DNA of 38,872 nt. Source: Methylovulum sp. (GTDB lineage Bacteria > Pseudomonadota > Gammaproteobacteria > Methylococcales > Methylomonadaceae). The stretch covers positions 1 to 38,872 of the forward strand of contig JAURZI010000036.1 in the NCBI GenBank assembly GCA_030653435.1. The letters are read 5' to 3'. The notes below the pieces were generated by a model that was not told where the DNA came from, made no database searches, and saw only the letters and a list, made by a program, of their open reading frames with translations. Positions 27,104 through 35,905 of this stretch are shown piece after piece (within the stretch, counting starts at the first letter, position 1; every line of letters begins with the position of its first letter). The position numbers were made by a program, and so were the translations under genes.

Positions 27104-29065
27104 ATGTTTAGAGAAAACACTTCGCTTTCCGGTTCGGATGCTGTCTGTACCGGTTCGTCTTATACGCCGTCGAAACTGGATAGGGCGATTGCCGAAGCCC
27201 AAACGCAACTGCTTAGCCTGCAAAACAAGGCCGGCTATTGGGTTTTTGAGCTGGAAGCGGACTGCACGATACCTGCAGAGTACATCTTAATGATGCACTA
27301 TATGGATGAGATTAACGAGGAAATCCAAGCTAAAATTGCAAATTTTTTGCGTACACAGCAAGGCGTTGACGGCAGTTATCCGCTATATAAAGGTGGGGCA
27401 GGTGACATCAGTTGTACTATCAAAGCCTACTACGCAATGAAAATGGCTGGCGACGGTATCCAGGCACTGCATATGGTCAATGCCCGTAAGTGGATATTGG
27501 CGCAGGGAGGAGCCGCGAAGGCCAATGTCTTTACGCGCATCATGCTGGCGATGTTTGAACAGCTGCCTTGGCGGGCTGTTCCCTTCATGCCCGTGGAAAT
27601 CATGTTGCTGCCCAAGTGGTTCCCGTTTCATTTGGACAAGGTGTCTTATTGGTCGCGTACGGTAATGGTGCCCTTGTTTATTCTTTGCACTTACAAGGTC
27701 AAAGCCCGTAACCCACGCAAAATAAACGTGGTCGAGTTGTTTGTCACCAGGCCGGATCAAGAAAAAAATTATTTTTCCCACGTAAAAACGCCGCTAGGCA
27801 AGGGCATTTTGATTGCTGAACGCATGGGACGGTTGATGGAACCGCTGATCCCCGGCTTTGTCCGCCGGAAAGCCACCGCCAAGGCGCAGGCTTGGTTCAC
27901 GGCAAGATTGAATGGCTATGATGGTTTGGGCGCGATTTTTACCGCGATGGTCAATGCTTACGAAGCCATGGATTACTTGGGACTGCCAGCTGACCACGAA
28001 CAGCGGATAGTCGCCAGGGCGGCCATCGACCGCTTGTTGGTCATCAAGGACGACACCGCCTATTGCCAGCCTTGCGTGTCGCCTATTTGGGATACCGGAC
28101 TGGCTGTGCTGGCGTTACAGGAGGTTGACAGTTACGAGGGTAATCCACGCACCCGGCAAGCGCTTAGCGCTGCGTTGCATTGGCTGGCGGCCAAACAATT
28201 GCAGGATGAGCCCGGCGACTGGAGGATTCAGCGCCCCCAGTTGGCTGGCGGCGGCTGGGCTTTCCAGTTCGGCAACAGTTATTATCCCGATGTTGACGAT
28301 ACGGCAGTGGTTGCCCTAGCCCTGCTCCGGTCCGAAGACCAAGCCTTTGCCGAGCATATCAGGCGGGCGGGGGTATGGATTGCGGGCATGCAATCCAAAA
28401 ATGGCGGCTATGGCGCATTTGATGCCGACAACACCAGTTACTATCTCAACCATATACCGTTTGCCGATCATGGCGCACTTCTGGATCCGCCAACCGTCGA
28501 TGTCAGCGCCCGTTGCATCTTATTCCTGGGCAAGCTGCAAAACCAGCATCAGGAGTACAGGGCGGTTATCGACAACAGCATCGCTTATTTGCGTAAAGAG
28601 CAGGAAACCGATGGCTCCTGGTTCGGTCGTTGGGGTACCAACTATATTTATGGCACGTGGTCTGTGTTGACCGGTTTTGAAAATGCCGGTGTCGCTAAAC
28701 ACGACCCCGGCATACGTAAAGCCGTGGTCTGGTTGAAATCCAAGCAACGCGCCGACGGTGGCTGGGGTGAGGGCAACAATAGCTACCACGATCCCAGCGT
28801 GCGCGGTGAATACGTTGCCAGCACAGCCTTCCATACGGCGCTGGCCGTTTTGGCATTGTTAGCGGCGGGAGAAACGGGTTGCTCTGAAATCGAAGCCGGT
28901 GTGGTTTATTTGTTGAAAAACCAGCAGCCTGACGGCTGCTGGCAAGACGACAGCTTTAATGCCCCCGGTTTCCCAAGAGTGTTCTATCTGAAATACCATG
29001 GTTATGATAAATTTTTCCCGCTCTGGGCGCTGGGACGCTATCGTAATGGGCAACACGCGGGCTGA
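27104..29065 (+). CDS. shc: Squalene-hopene cyclase
   Basis: This 653-residue enzyme cyclises squalene to hopene and hopanol at the inner membrane, making the pentacyclic core of hopanoids. The catalytic DVDDTA motif is at residues 396-401 (Asp396, Asp398 and Asp399 correspond to the protonating DXDD). Several QW repeats are visible: Q..DGSYPL near 85, KNGGYGAFD near 430, QETDGSWFGRWG near 505, QRADGGWGEG near 553 and QQPDGCWQDD near 610. The C-terminus YHGYDKFFPLWALGRY is typical. Length and motifs indicate a full, active enzyme. No hpn genes adjoin it; the nearest companion is a methyltransferase gene 960 bp downstream. Confidence 0.96.
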   Translation: MFRENTSLSGSDAVCTGSSYTPSKLDRAIAEAQTQLLSLQNKAGYWVFELEADCTIPAEYILMMHYMDEINEEIQAKIANFLRTQQGVDGSYPLYKGGAGDISCTIKAYYAMKMAGDGIQALHMVNARKWILAQGGAAKANVFTRIMLAMFEQLPWRAVPFMPVEIMLLPKWFPFHLDKVSYWSRTVMVPLFILCTYKVKARNPRKINVVELFVTRPDQEKNYFSHVKTPLGKGILIAERMGRLMEPLIPGFVRRKATAKAQAWFTARLNGYDGLGAIFTAMVNAYEAMDYLGLPADHEQRIVARAAIDRLLVIKDDTAYCQPCVSPIWDTGLAVLALQEVDSYEGNPRTRQALSAALHWLAAKQLQDEPGDWRIQRPQLAGGGWAFQFGNSYYPDVDDTAVVALALLRSEDQAFAEHIRRAGVWIAGMQSKNGGYGAFDADNTSYYLNHIPFADHGALLDPPTVDVSARCILFLGKLQNQHQEYRAVIDNSIAYLRKEQETDGSWFGRWGTNYIYGTWSVLTGFENAGVAKHDPGIRKAVVWLKSKQRADGGWGEGNNSYHDPSVRGEYVASTAFHTALAVLALLAAGETGCSEIEAGVVYLLKNQQPDGCWQDDSFNAPGFPRVFYLKYHGYDKFFPLWALGRYRNGQHAG

Positions 29066-29095
29066 AGATTAACGCATTATGCTTAGGCATGCGTG

Positions 29096-29929
29096 TTATG
29101 GCGCATTTTTCTCGGATACGATCTTAATCGCGCTGGGGTGGCGTATCAGCATAGATGTATGCCCCTTGCTGCGGTTCAGCCAGCCGCGCACTTCAAGCAT
29201 TTTGCCCACATAGCCGTTAAGGTCGGTAAACAAGGGCAACCATTGCCGTTCGATACGAACATCAAACTGGCGGGAAAACTCCAGGTACACGAATTTTCGG
29301 GTATCGCGCAGCCCGGTCACGTTGCCGGTCAAACGCCGCCATTGATAGCCCGGATAGTTGGCTGCGCTAAATGCGGCCACCGGTATCGGCGCATATTCCG
29401 GACGTTGCCACAGCCCGCGTCCAGCTTGCTGCGCCTGCTCTTCAGCGGCAACCAACGCCTTGGCATAAAGCAGGTTAGGCGGATAAAGATTAACGCTGGC
29501 AAGGCCCGCTTCCACCAATTGCAGATTGATGTGGTCTTTGTTTTCGGTGAATACATGCGCCAATGTACGCCCGTATTTATCGGTCTTTTCGGCGCTGGTT
29601 TCCAGGCGCACAGCAGTATTTTTAAGCTTGTCTATCAGCCACTGCTTAGCCTCTTCGCCGCCCGCATCGGCAGGCTGGTTGCGGTGCGCCACCTCCGGTG
29701 TATTGATGCCGAGCAAGCGAATTTTTCGACCATCCTCCAATACTAGCGTATCCCCATCGTAAACCGTTTTCACACGGGAATAGCCATAGCCTGGCTTGAT
29801 ATCGATTGGGATGGCGCCGGCAGACGCCCGATCTGAATAATGCCGACTGCCGTTGCTATCCTGCCATTGGTAAATGCCTGCGTTTGTCGATGCAGGTAGC
29901 GATAATAATAAGATTAACAAAAACATCAT
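29096..29929 (-). CDS. Secreted Staphylococcus-nuclease-type protein with DUF4124 domain
   Basis: This 277-residue protein has a signal peptide (residues 1-17, cleavage near STNAG). A short DUF4124-like segment follows (GIYQWQDSNGSRHYSD), then a thermonuclease fold (about 48-175). Active-site counterparts are visible: DGDT at 58-61, Arg71, Glu79 and Arg121. The position of the calcium-binding Asp40 of S. aureus nuclease is Asn76 here (RLLGINTPE). The C-terminal roughly 90 residues form an extra domain I cannot name. It should act outside the cytoplasm on DNA or RNA if catalytic. It converges with the hopene cyclase gene, 30 bp apart. Confidence 0.85.
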   Translation of the reverse strand: MMFLLILLLSLPASTNAGIYQWQDSNGSRHYSDRASAGAIPIDIKPGYGYSRVKTVYDGDTLVLEDGRKIRLLGINTPEVAHRNQPADAGGEEAKQWLIDKLKNTAVRLETSAEKTDKYGRTLAHVFTENKDHINLQLVEAGLASVNLYPPNLLYAKALVAAEEQAQQAGRGLWQRPEYAPIPVAAFSAANYPGYQWRRLTGNVTGLRDTRKFVYLEFSRQFDVRIERQWLPLFTDLNGYVGKMLEVRGWLNRSKGHTSMLIRHPSAIKIVSEKNAP

Positions 29930-30027
29930 GAAACCTATCCGCTGGCGATAAAGTTGGTGGGGCGGGTTTTTATAAACCGCGCGGCCCTGCTAAGATAGAA
30001 GCAAAATTACTTACCGGAATACTGACT

Positions 30028-30909
30028 ATGAGCAAGCATCAACCCTCACTTAATGGCAACCCTGCATCGCCCGATGATCGGAACAGCGCAGCCCAGGTTA
30101 AATTGCCTTATTTTGACTTTTTACTGGATTTATTGAAAGCAGGTAATGAATCGGTGGTCAAAAGTTTCGGCAAACATGTGCATTGGGGGTATTGGGAATA
30201 TCCCAAGCTGGCCACATTAACCGCAGATGATTTCGAGCAAGCCGCAGAAAACCTAAGCGAGCAGGTGTGCTTGGCGGGTGATGTCCATAACGGCTTGAAA
30301 GTGCTGGATGTAGGCTGCGGTTTTGGCGGCACTGTCGCGCATATCAATGAACGTTTTGTGCGTATGGAGTTGGTCGGCCTGAACCTTGACGAACGTCAGT
30401 TGCAGCGTGCACGGGAAACAATCGAGCCTGATATCCATAACCGCATCAGTTTTCAGCAAGGTGATGCCTGTGCCTTGCCTTTCCCTGACCAGTCATTTGA
30501 TGTGGTCTTGGCGGTTGAATGTATTTTTCATTTCCCTGACCGCAAACAGTTTTTCAAAGAAGCTTACCGAGTCCTCAAACCGGGCGGATATCTGGCCTTA
30601 TCCGATTTTGTAGCCAGCCCGCAATTACTGCCGCTGACTAAAATTAAACTGCCTGAATGGGGGTTTTACGGGAAGTGCAATTTGCAGTTTACCGCCGCGC
30701 ACTATAAAAAGCTGGCCGAACAAACCCAGTTCGATGTTCAGGTTGCACGCAATATTACCGAAAATACCTTGCCGACTTACAGCTATTTAAGGCGTCTGGC
30801 CCGCCAGCAGCGCATCACCAGCAAAAGCGCCGTATTTGAGACCATAGCCGTTGAAGCGCTGAGCAGGTTAGGGTTGTTGCACTATTATATTTATGGATTG
30901 CAAAAGTGA
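30028..30909 (+). CDS. SAM-dependent class I methyltransferase
   Basis: This 293-residue protein has motif I VLDVGCGFGG (residues 92-101), motif II near VGLNLDERQL, the post-motif FQQGDACALPFPDQSFDVVLAVE, and the Ubie/sterol-type segment FFKEAYRVLKPGGYLALSDF. The pattern resembles Methyltransf_11 enzymes acting on lipids, quinones or natural products. The N-terminal HVHWGYWEYP motif is shared with tocopherol/sarcosine-type methyltransferases. The substrate is unknown; nearness to the hopene cyclase is suggestive only. It is followed by a strong terminator. Confidence 0.87.
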   Translation: MSKHQPSLNGNPASPDDRNSAAQVKLPYFDFLLDLLKAGNESVVKSFGKHVHWGYWEYPKLATLTADDFEQAAENLSEQVCLAGDVHNGLKVLDVGCGFGGTVAHINERFVRMELVGLNLDERQLQRARETIEPDIHNRISFQQGDACALPFPDQSFDVVLAVECIFHFPDRKQFFKEAYRVLKPGGYLALSDFVASPQLLPLTKIKLPEWGFYGKCNLQFTAAHYKKLAEQTQFDVQVARNITENTLPTYSYLRRLARQQRITSKSAVFETIAVEALSRLGLLHYYIYGLQK

Positions 30910-30954
30910 CGCCCTAAAAAAGACGCAAACAACAAATAACACCTAGTAAATTCA

Positions 30955-30982
30955 GGGTGTGTAGCGATACACGCCCTTTTTT
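30955..30982 (+). terminator. Rho-independent terminator of the methyltransferase gene
   Basis: A 9-bp stem (GGGTGTGTA / TACACGCCC, one G-U pair) with a GCGA tetraloop is followed directly by six T. It lies 45 bp after the stop codon and marks the left edge of the mobile island. Confidence 0.9.
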
Positions 30983-31011
30983 GTTGCTGTTATTTAGCTG
31001 TTGTTTTGCTC

Positions 31012-31069
31012 TTTTTTACACCTACAATATACCTCATGACGAAATGAGGTGTATTGTAGGTGTAAAAAA
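31012..31069. repeat. Long inverted repeat (26-bp arms) at island edge
   Basis: Arms 31012-31037 and 31044-31069 are complementary with one mismatch around a 6-base loop (GACGAA). The outer six bases are T6/A6 and the core reads ACACCTACAATA. It ends exactly at the apparent ATG of the recombinase fragment. It could be a bidirectional terminator, a recombination site or an element end. Confidence 0.85.
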
Positions 31070-31338
31070 TGCTAATTTCTATTGAAAAACCGAAGGTTGC
31101 GGGTGGAAAGCTATCACTTTTGATGACTTGGGCACTTGATGCGGGCATCAATAAAAAAATCACTTTTCACACCGTGCGACATACTTTTGCCGTTGTCCAA
31201 CTCATGCAAGGCGCATCCGTTTATACCTTGCAAAGGCTTATGGGACATACCAGCATTGCGACTACACAAAAATACGCCGACATTATAAACAGTGAACGTA
31301 AAACAGCGATGAATGCTATACCATCGATAAATTTATAA
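31069..31338 (+). pseudogene. Tyrosine recombinase C-terminal fragment
   Basis: The 89 codons encode only the last part of a phage-type integrase. Present are the HxxR box (HTVRHTFA), the LMGH motif and the nucleophile tyrosine (TSIATTQKYAD). The N-terminal arm, core-binding domain and first catalytic arginine are missing. The ATG lies at the end of a long inverted repeat, without a ribosome site, so the start is probably accidental. It is the remnant of an integrated element. Confidence 0.82.
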
Positions 31339-31361
31339 CCGATAACTCTGAAAATAATACC

Positions 31362-31586
31362 ATGATAACCATAAGCCTTGATGATGATTTAGAAGCATTA
31401 CTTAACAACATGGCGGATAAAGCGCATACCAAACCAGAGCAGCTTGTTAAAGATTTAATCAAGCGTTATGCGGAAACTATTACAGCATCAGAAAGTGATT
31501 TTTTTGATTGCGCCGGTATTTGGCAAGACCGGGACATCGACCAAGAAACCATACGCGCTGGCGCATGGCGGGAAGAACAAAGATGA
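31362..31586 (+). CDS. VapB-like antitoxin
   Basis: This 74-residue protein begins with MITISLDDDLEALLNNMADK, a ribbon-helix-helix strand and helix as in VapB/CopG-like antitoxins. It ends in a polar tail (FFDCAGIWQDRDIDQETIR), the region that would wrap the toxin. Its stop overlaps the start of a VapC-type toxin gene by 4 bp (ATGA), the usual arrangement. Because the toxin gene is interrupted, the antitoxin is now an orphan here. Confidence 0.8.
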   Translation: MITISLDDDLEALLNNMADKAHTKPEQLVKDLIKRYAETITASESDFFDCAGIWQDRDIDQETIRAGAWREEQR

Positions 31587-31714
31587 TTCTGTGTGACACC
31601 AGTATCCTGATTGAATTTTACAAAGGTAATGCGGAAATTGTTCAGGCACTGCGGGCCATAGGCAAGGCTAGGAGTCTGTCGGTCTTTCTGCTATCCCTCA
31701 TTATAAAGGGTTAG
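31583..31714 (+). pseudogene. VapC-type PIN toxin, truncated by insertion sequence
   Basis: The frame begins MILCDTSILIEFYKGN, the first strand of a PIN-domain RNase with its first catalytic Asp (Asp5). After about 29 codons (AIGKA) the reading frame enters the insertion sequence at 31672 and stops at 31714. A full toxin is about 130 residues with three more acidic residues, so this one is inactive. Joining the flanks across the insertion does not give a convincing PIN continuation, so further loss probably occurred. Confidence 0.82.
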
Positions 31715-33213
31715 AATAGCGTAGGATTAGCAATTACGGAAAAGGTAATAAGGCCATTAGCAATCATTTTATCGACATTAACCGAAACGATCCGATCAAC
31801 GTGCCAGGGAACTGCGAGGGTTGGATGGACGAAAACAGTCTGGCTCGTTTTGTGGTGGAGATTATGGAGCAACTGGACACCCGTGCGATAGAGCAGGCGT
31901 ATGGAGGTGGCGGAAGTCCGCCGTACCCGCCCAAGATGATGCTGGCCCTGTTGTTTTACTGTTACGCCAGGGGCATTTTCTCCAGTCGCAAAATGGAGCG
32001 GGCCACCTATGAATTGATCCCCGTCCTGTTCATAACGGGCGGAACCCATCCAGACCATGACAGCATCAACACCTTCCGCAAGCGTTTTTTGAATACGTTA
32101 TCCGACTTGTTTGTCCAGGTGTTACAGATAGCGCATGGCATGGGTGTGTTAAAACTGGGTGACATCAGCCTGGATGGCACCAAGATCAAGGCCAACGCGA
32201 GTAAACACAAAGCCATGAGTTGGGACTATGCGGGTAAGCTGGAAGCCCAACTGCGTAGCGAAATTGACGAACTGATCAGACGAGCCGAGTCGGAAAGTGG
32301 TCAGGGTCAGCAAGAGATCACTATTCCAGCCGAATTACAACGACGGGAAGTCCGGTTGGCAAAAATTGCTGAAGTCAAAGCCGAGTTGAAACGGCGTGCT
32401 GCCGAGCGTTACGCTCAAGAACAAGCCGACTACGTAGCCAAGTTGAAAGAGCGGGAAGAGAAAGAACAGCAACGCGGTCGAAAGCTGGGCGGTAAAGCGC
32501 CAAAAGCCCCCGAACCTGGTCCACAGGCCAAGGATCAAGCTAACTTTACCGACGGTGATTCACGCATCATGCCAACCGCGAGTGGCTTTGAGCAGGCCTA
32601 CAACGCACAGGCCTCAGTGGACATCGCTACGATGCTGATTGTAGGCCAACATGTGAGCCAGAACCCGAATGACAAACAAGAAGTGGCCCCGGCATTAGCC
32701 GTGCTTTCGCGCTTGCCGGACGACCTCGGTAGCATCGCCAAAGCAGCAGCCGATAGTGGTTATTTCAGCAAAGATAACACCCGACAATTTGAGAAGGCAG
32801 CCATTGAGCCTTACATGCCCAATGGCCGACAACATCACAACCCAACGCTGGAGGAGCGTTTTGCCCAAGTCCCCGAAGCACCGAAAGACCCTGATTCAGT
32901 GGACGCGATGGCGCACCGGATGAAGACCGAAGCCGGTAAAAAATTCTATGCCCAACGTAAATCTACCGTAGAACCGGTGTTTGGGATTATCAAAGAAGTC
33001 ATGAACTTTCGACGTTTTATGCTACGGGGCTTGGACTTCGTACGAGGAGAGTGGACACTGGTGTGTCTGGCTTTCAATCTGAAGCGTCTTTGCGTCTTAC
33101 GTTTAGTGTAAGGGAAAATAATGCCAAAAAAAGTGTAATCTTGGCCGATTTGTATGATTTTTTTATGTGTATTTTGAATCAGGACAAGCATGAGCCTTAA
33201 GACCGACAGACTC
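31672..33213 (+). mobile_element. Complete insertion sequence, IS1182/IS5-superfamily type
   Basis: The element is 1542 bp. Perfect 15-bp terminal inverted repeats (GAGTCTGTCGGTCTT and its complement) mark the ends. Both are flanked by the 4-bp target duplication CTAG (31668-31671 and 33214-33217). It carries one DDE transposase. Intact ends and target duplication indicate a recent insertion. Confidence 0.93.
31801..33111 (+). CDS. DDE transposase
   Basis: This 436-residue transposase has an N-terminal DUF772-like domain (YPPKMMLALLFYCYARGIFSS). The DDE residues appear as Asp125 (ISLDGTKIKANAS), Asp318 (AADSGYFS) and Glu391 (STVEPVFGIIK). A charged Lys/Glu-rich coiled insertion lies at about 170-245. 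The plan fits IS1182-like members of the IS5 superfamily. The GTG start gives VPGNCEGWMDENSL; a coding-like frame continues upstream to about 31720 without ATG, so the true start may be earlier. An alternative ATG lies at 31825. Confidence 0.9.
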   Translation: MPGNCEGWMDENSLARFVVEIMEQLDTRAIEQAYGGGGSPPYPPKMMLALLFYCYARGIFSSRKMERATYELIPVLFITGGTHPDHDSINTFRKRFLNTLSDLFVQVLQIAHGMGVLKLGDISLDGTKIKANASKHKAMSWDYAGKLEAQLRSEIDELIRRAESESGQGQQEITIPAELQRREVRLAKIAEVKAELKRRAAERYAQEQADYVAKLKEREEKEQQRGRKLGGKAPKAPEPGPQAKDQANFTDGDSRIMPTASGFEQAYNAQASVDIATMLIVGQHVSQNPNDKQEVAPALAVLSRLPDDLGSIAKAAADSGYFSKDNTRQFEKAAIEPYMPNGRQHHNPTLEERFAQVPEAPKDPDSVDAMAHRMKTEAGKKFYAQRKSTVEPVFGIIKEVMNFRRFMLRGLDFVRGEWTLVCLAFNLKRLCVLRLV

Positions 33214-33500
33214 CTAGGTTTTTTGCCGTAGCAACTGGTTTTATCGACTCTGGGAGTTCTTTTTGCTGAACGAAAATACGGAGTGTCAGTTTTAAAATGA
33301 TCTTGTGATATTTTTGAGGATTTGTAAATTGACACCCCTCAACAATTGCAGATATTCGTGTTCGATCAGGATACTATCCAACTGAAGAAAGGCTGAGTTT
33401 TGTTTTGTTAGTGTTTGATTAAATAATCATCCACATAAACCATGTGGGGGGTAAAGATAAATTGTAGCCAATCCAATGTATTTAAAATAAGGGAGAGTTG
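33214..33500. other. Intergenic region between insertion sequence and HNH gene
   Basis: It is AT-rich. A small hairpin CCACAT/ATGTGG lies near 33431-33447. An open stretch at 33333-33422 lacks a start but ends in a protein-like tail (GYYPTEERLSFVLLVFD). That may be the remnant of a lost gene. No other gene is supported. Confidence 0.5.
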
Positions 33501-35105
33501 ATGAGTTCACTATATTTAAACCGCCTCAGCGCAGACGATCGCAAGGTATTGATTGAAAAACTGCACCAAGCTCAGCATGGCAGTTGCTTTATTTGTGAAA
33601 AACCTGTGGATTTGGTGTTGCACAAGGATGGTATTGACATCGATCATGTAGTCCCTTTGAAAAATGGTGGCAAGGATGATCCCTGCAATTTTGCATTAAC
33701 CCATGCTAGTTGTAATCGTTCTAAGCAAGCATCGAATCTTGAGGTGGCTAGGGTATTACAGCGTTTTTCCGCGCTCAAAGAATGCTTGGAAGTGGAAAAT
33801 CGTAGTCCTAACCTGGGTGATATTCTTAAGCAAGCGGGTGGTGGTAATGCTCAACTGGTTTTTAAGTTGGATGGTGAACGTCTAAGCTATAGCTTGAGTG
33901 CGATAGGCGATGAAAATATCCATTGCGTTCCTGTTTACACCGATGAGTTAAGTGGGTTTCGTTATTTCTTTGCTAAGTTGCCTATTCAGTATTTAGCTCA
34001 TGATGATCGGATAAATCCGCGTGCTATTGGCTCCAATATCAGCAAACTGGTTGATGAGTTTTATCTGAAACGCCCTCAATTACATGTTCCTTTAGCATGG
34101 TTGTCATCGCCAGAAAGCAAGTGTGCAATTCACGTATTCGATGGTCAGCACAAAGCAGCGGCACAAATCATGTTGGGTGCTACGGCTCTGCCAGTACGAG
34201 TGTTCATTGATCCAAACCCTGACACCTTGATCACTACTAATACTAATGCGGGTACTACGCTGAAGCAGGTTGCATTTGATAAGTCGGTGCAACGCCATTT
34301 AGGTAGCACGCTTTATTGGAATCGCGTCGAACGTTATCGCACAGAAACGGGTCGTAAAGAAGATGATTTTGGTTTTAGTGAACGCGATCTTGTGACTTAC
34401 TTTAAGGGACAGTCACGCGAAATGAAACGTTACATCCTTGACGCTGTGCGAGATGGAGTGACTTCCTCACCTGAAAACAAACTGCGTGATTTTATCGATT
34501 ATGGTGGGCGTGGAAAAGAACGCCCATTGTCTTATAGCTCTATCGATAAGACATTCTATTCTTTCTTCGTGCATCAAGAAGTATTAACTACACCGCTAAA
34601 TTACGGAATGGAGAACGGAAATAATCCACGTGAGTTGGAAATGTTACAAATCATCAAACTGATGAACTTGGTTGCAGAGGAAATCTATATAGACAAATTT
34701 GATCCAGACATTGGCACCGATAAAATTGAAAGTCGTCTTCAAAAAGGTGATAACTTTGCGCTAGACCACTTACGTGCTTATCGCATGAGCAAGGAAGAAG
34801 TGTTGTATAACTGGCTAAGATACATTCAGCAAATAGCCAAGTTTTACTTTATCAACACTGGAAAGCCCATTCAAGAAGAAAAGTTGTTTCAATATCAATT
34901 TCCAGAACAGTTGTGGGAGAACATTCGGCACTTTGTGCGTAATCTTTCTACGCTTCCTTTATGGGCCAACAAGGAGCTTTCAGAAACTGTTTTTGGTGGC
35001 AAGCAGAATAATAGCTTTTGGCAAACAGTGTTTGAAACAGGCAAAAGCCCTCATGGTGTGCAGGTGATGGCACAGGCTATTAATCTGGTTGAAATGATTA
35101 AATGA
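33501..35105 (+). CDS. HNH endonuclease fused to a DndB-like DGQH domain
   Basis: This 534-residue protein starts at the ATG preceded by GGGAGAG. Residues 25-80 form an HNH (beta-beta-alpha metal) nuclease: zinc pair Cys29/Cys32, catalytic region Asp48-His49, Asn63, and His68 plus Cys71-Asn72. From about residue 120 a second region begins, with the DGQH motif at 214-217 in [13 protein letters not shown], and [10 protein letters not shown] soon after. This is the signature of DGQHR/DndB proteins, related to ParB-like folds; DndB regulates phosphorothioate DNA modification. The C-terminal roughly 200 residues are helical and unassigned. No dnd genes lie nearby. Inferred role: DNA-targeting nuclease in phage or plasmid defence; the trigger is unknown. 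The gene is AT-rich against its neighbours, suggesting transfer. Confidence 0.83.
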   Translation: MSSLYLNRLSADDRKVLIEKLHQAQHGSCFICEKPVDLVLHKDGIDIDHVVPLKNGGKDDPCNFALTHASCNRSKQASNLEVARVLQRFSALKECLEVENRSPNLGDILKQAGGGNAQLVFKLDGERLSYSLSAIGDENIHCVPVYTDELSGFRYFFAKLPIQYLAHDDRINPRAIGSNISKLVDEFYLKRPQLHVPLAWLSSPESKCAIHVFDGQHKAAAQIMLGATALPVRVFIDPNPDTLITTNTNAGTTLKQVAFDKSVQRHLGSTLYWNRVERYRTETGRKEDDFGFSERDLVTYFKGQSREMKRYILDAVRDGVTSSPENKLRDFIDYGGRGKERPLSYSSIDKTFYSFFVHQEVLTTPLNYGMENGNNPRELEMLQIIKLMNLVAEEIYIDKFDPDIGTDKIESRLQKGDNFALDHLRAYRMSKEEVLYNWLRYIQQIAKFYFINTGKPIQEEKLFQYQFPEQLWENIRHFVRNLSTLPLWANKELSETVFGGKQNNSFWQTVFETGKSPHGVQVMAQAINLVEMIK

Positions 35106-35329
35106 ACAAAGTAGGGTTTAATAAATTAGACGAAGCGAATGACTGTTCGATATAGCCTGCCACCCTTTAAGCACTGATTCCATGCGTATGAGTACAACTA
35201 TTGCCGTCCAATTGTACGCTGCAAAATGACTGTTTATTGCCAATATGCAAAATAAGTGAATAGCGCTGTTGCTGTATACTCCGCATCCTAGATTATGCTT
35301 GATTAATAAAAACAAACTTAGATAAATTT

Positions 35330-35905
35330 ATGGGATTTCACAAAGTTAACCTGGAAATGCAGGAATGCCTTTCTTGTATTGATGAATATACGAATAGTTA
35401 TGAACTGATTGAGAGTTTATTTGCTGGTATAAAAGGCTTAAATGATATTTTTCTTTCAGATCTCTTAGAAAGTATAGCTTCTGTAATTGAAGAGATTTAC
35501 AACGATTACGTTAACTTGGGTTTGCTCACTGAAGATGAGGAACCTTATGACGAGGATTCATTTAAAATCACCAAGATCGAAAGAAATTTAGCTGATCGTA
35601 AGATTAGATCTTATGAAAGCATACCTGAAAATATGAAACCTTATTTCCCAAGCGACGAAAAAGAAACAAGTGATCCTAGTGAATTTGAGGTTTACATAGC
35701 TGGCTTGATAGATTCAGATTCTGCTTGGGGTAATATAAAAGATGGGCGGGAATTCTTGGATGAGGCAATTCAAATTATAGGAGATGAACCGTTCGAGAGG
35801 CTATTATGTGACGTTGATGATAATGCCTATACGTTGGCGGAAAATTTAGATCGCCTATACGCTGACTTCATTAATAAAGCAAAAAGAGTCGCATATTTCT
35901 TTTAG
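35330..35905 (+). CDS. Acidic orphan protein of unknown function
   Basis: This 191-residue protein belongs to no family I recognise. It is strongly acidic in the middle (LLTEDEEPYDEDSF) and apparently helical throughout. It has no signal peptide, no membrane segment and only two or three Cys. It lies 224 bp downstream of the HNH-DGQH gene on the same strand and shares its AT-rich composition. A -10-like TATACT at about 35275 suggests its own promoter. No good ribosome site precedes the ATG. The acidic character would suit a DNA mimic or an inhibitor of a nuclease, but that is speculation. Its stop codon lies exactly where the truncated ParM-like gene ends on the other strand. Confidence 0.6.
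   Translation: MGFHKVNLEMQECLSCIDEYTNSYELIESLFAGIKGLNDIFLSDLLESIASVIEEIYNDYVNLGLLTEDEEPYDEDSFKITKIERNLADRKIRSYESIPENMKPYFPSDEKETSDPSEFEVYIAGLIDSDSAWGNIKDGREFLDEAIQIIGDEPFERLLCDVDDNAYTLAENLDRLYADFINKAKRVAYFF

Noticed and set aside
30955-31070. tRNA or tmRNA attachment site for the integrase fragment
   Set aside because: No cloverleaf, TPsiC-like box or CCA-ended gene could be recognised next to the recombinase fragment.
33333-33422. Open stretch ending in a protein-like tail before the HNH gene
   Set aside because: No start codon and only 29 codons. It may be a gene remnant but cannot be assigned.
35118-35315. 65-codon minus-strand frame between the HNH gene and the orphan gene
   Set aside because: No ribosome site or recognisable motif; composition looks non-coding.
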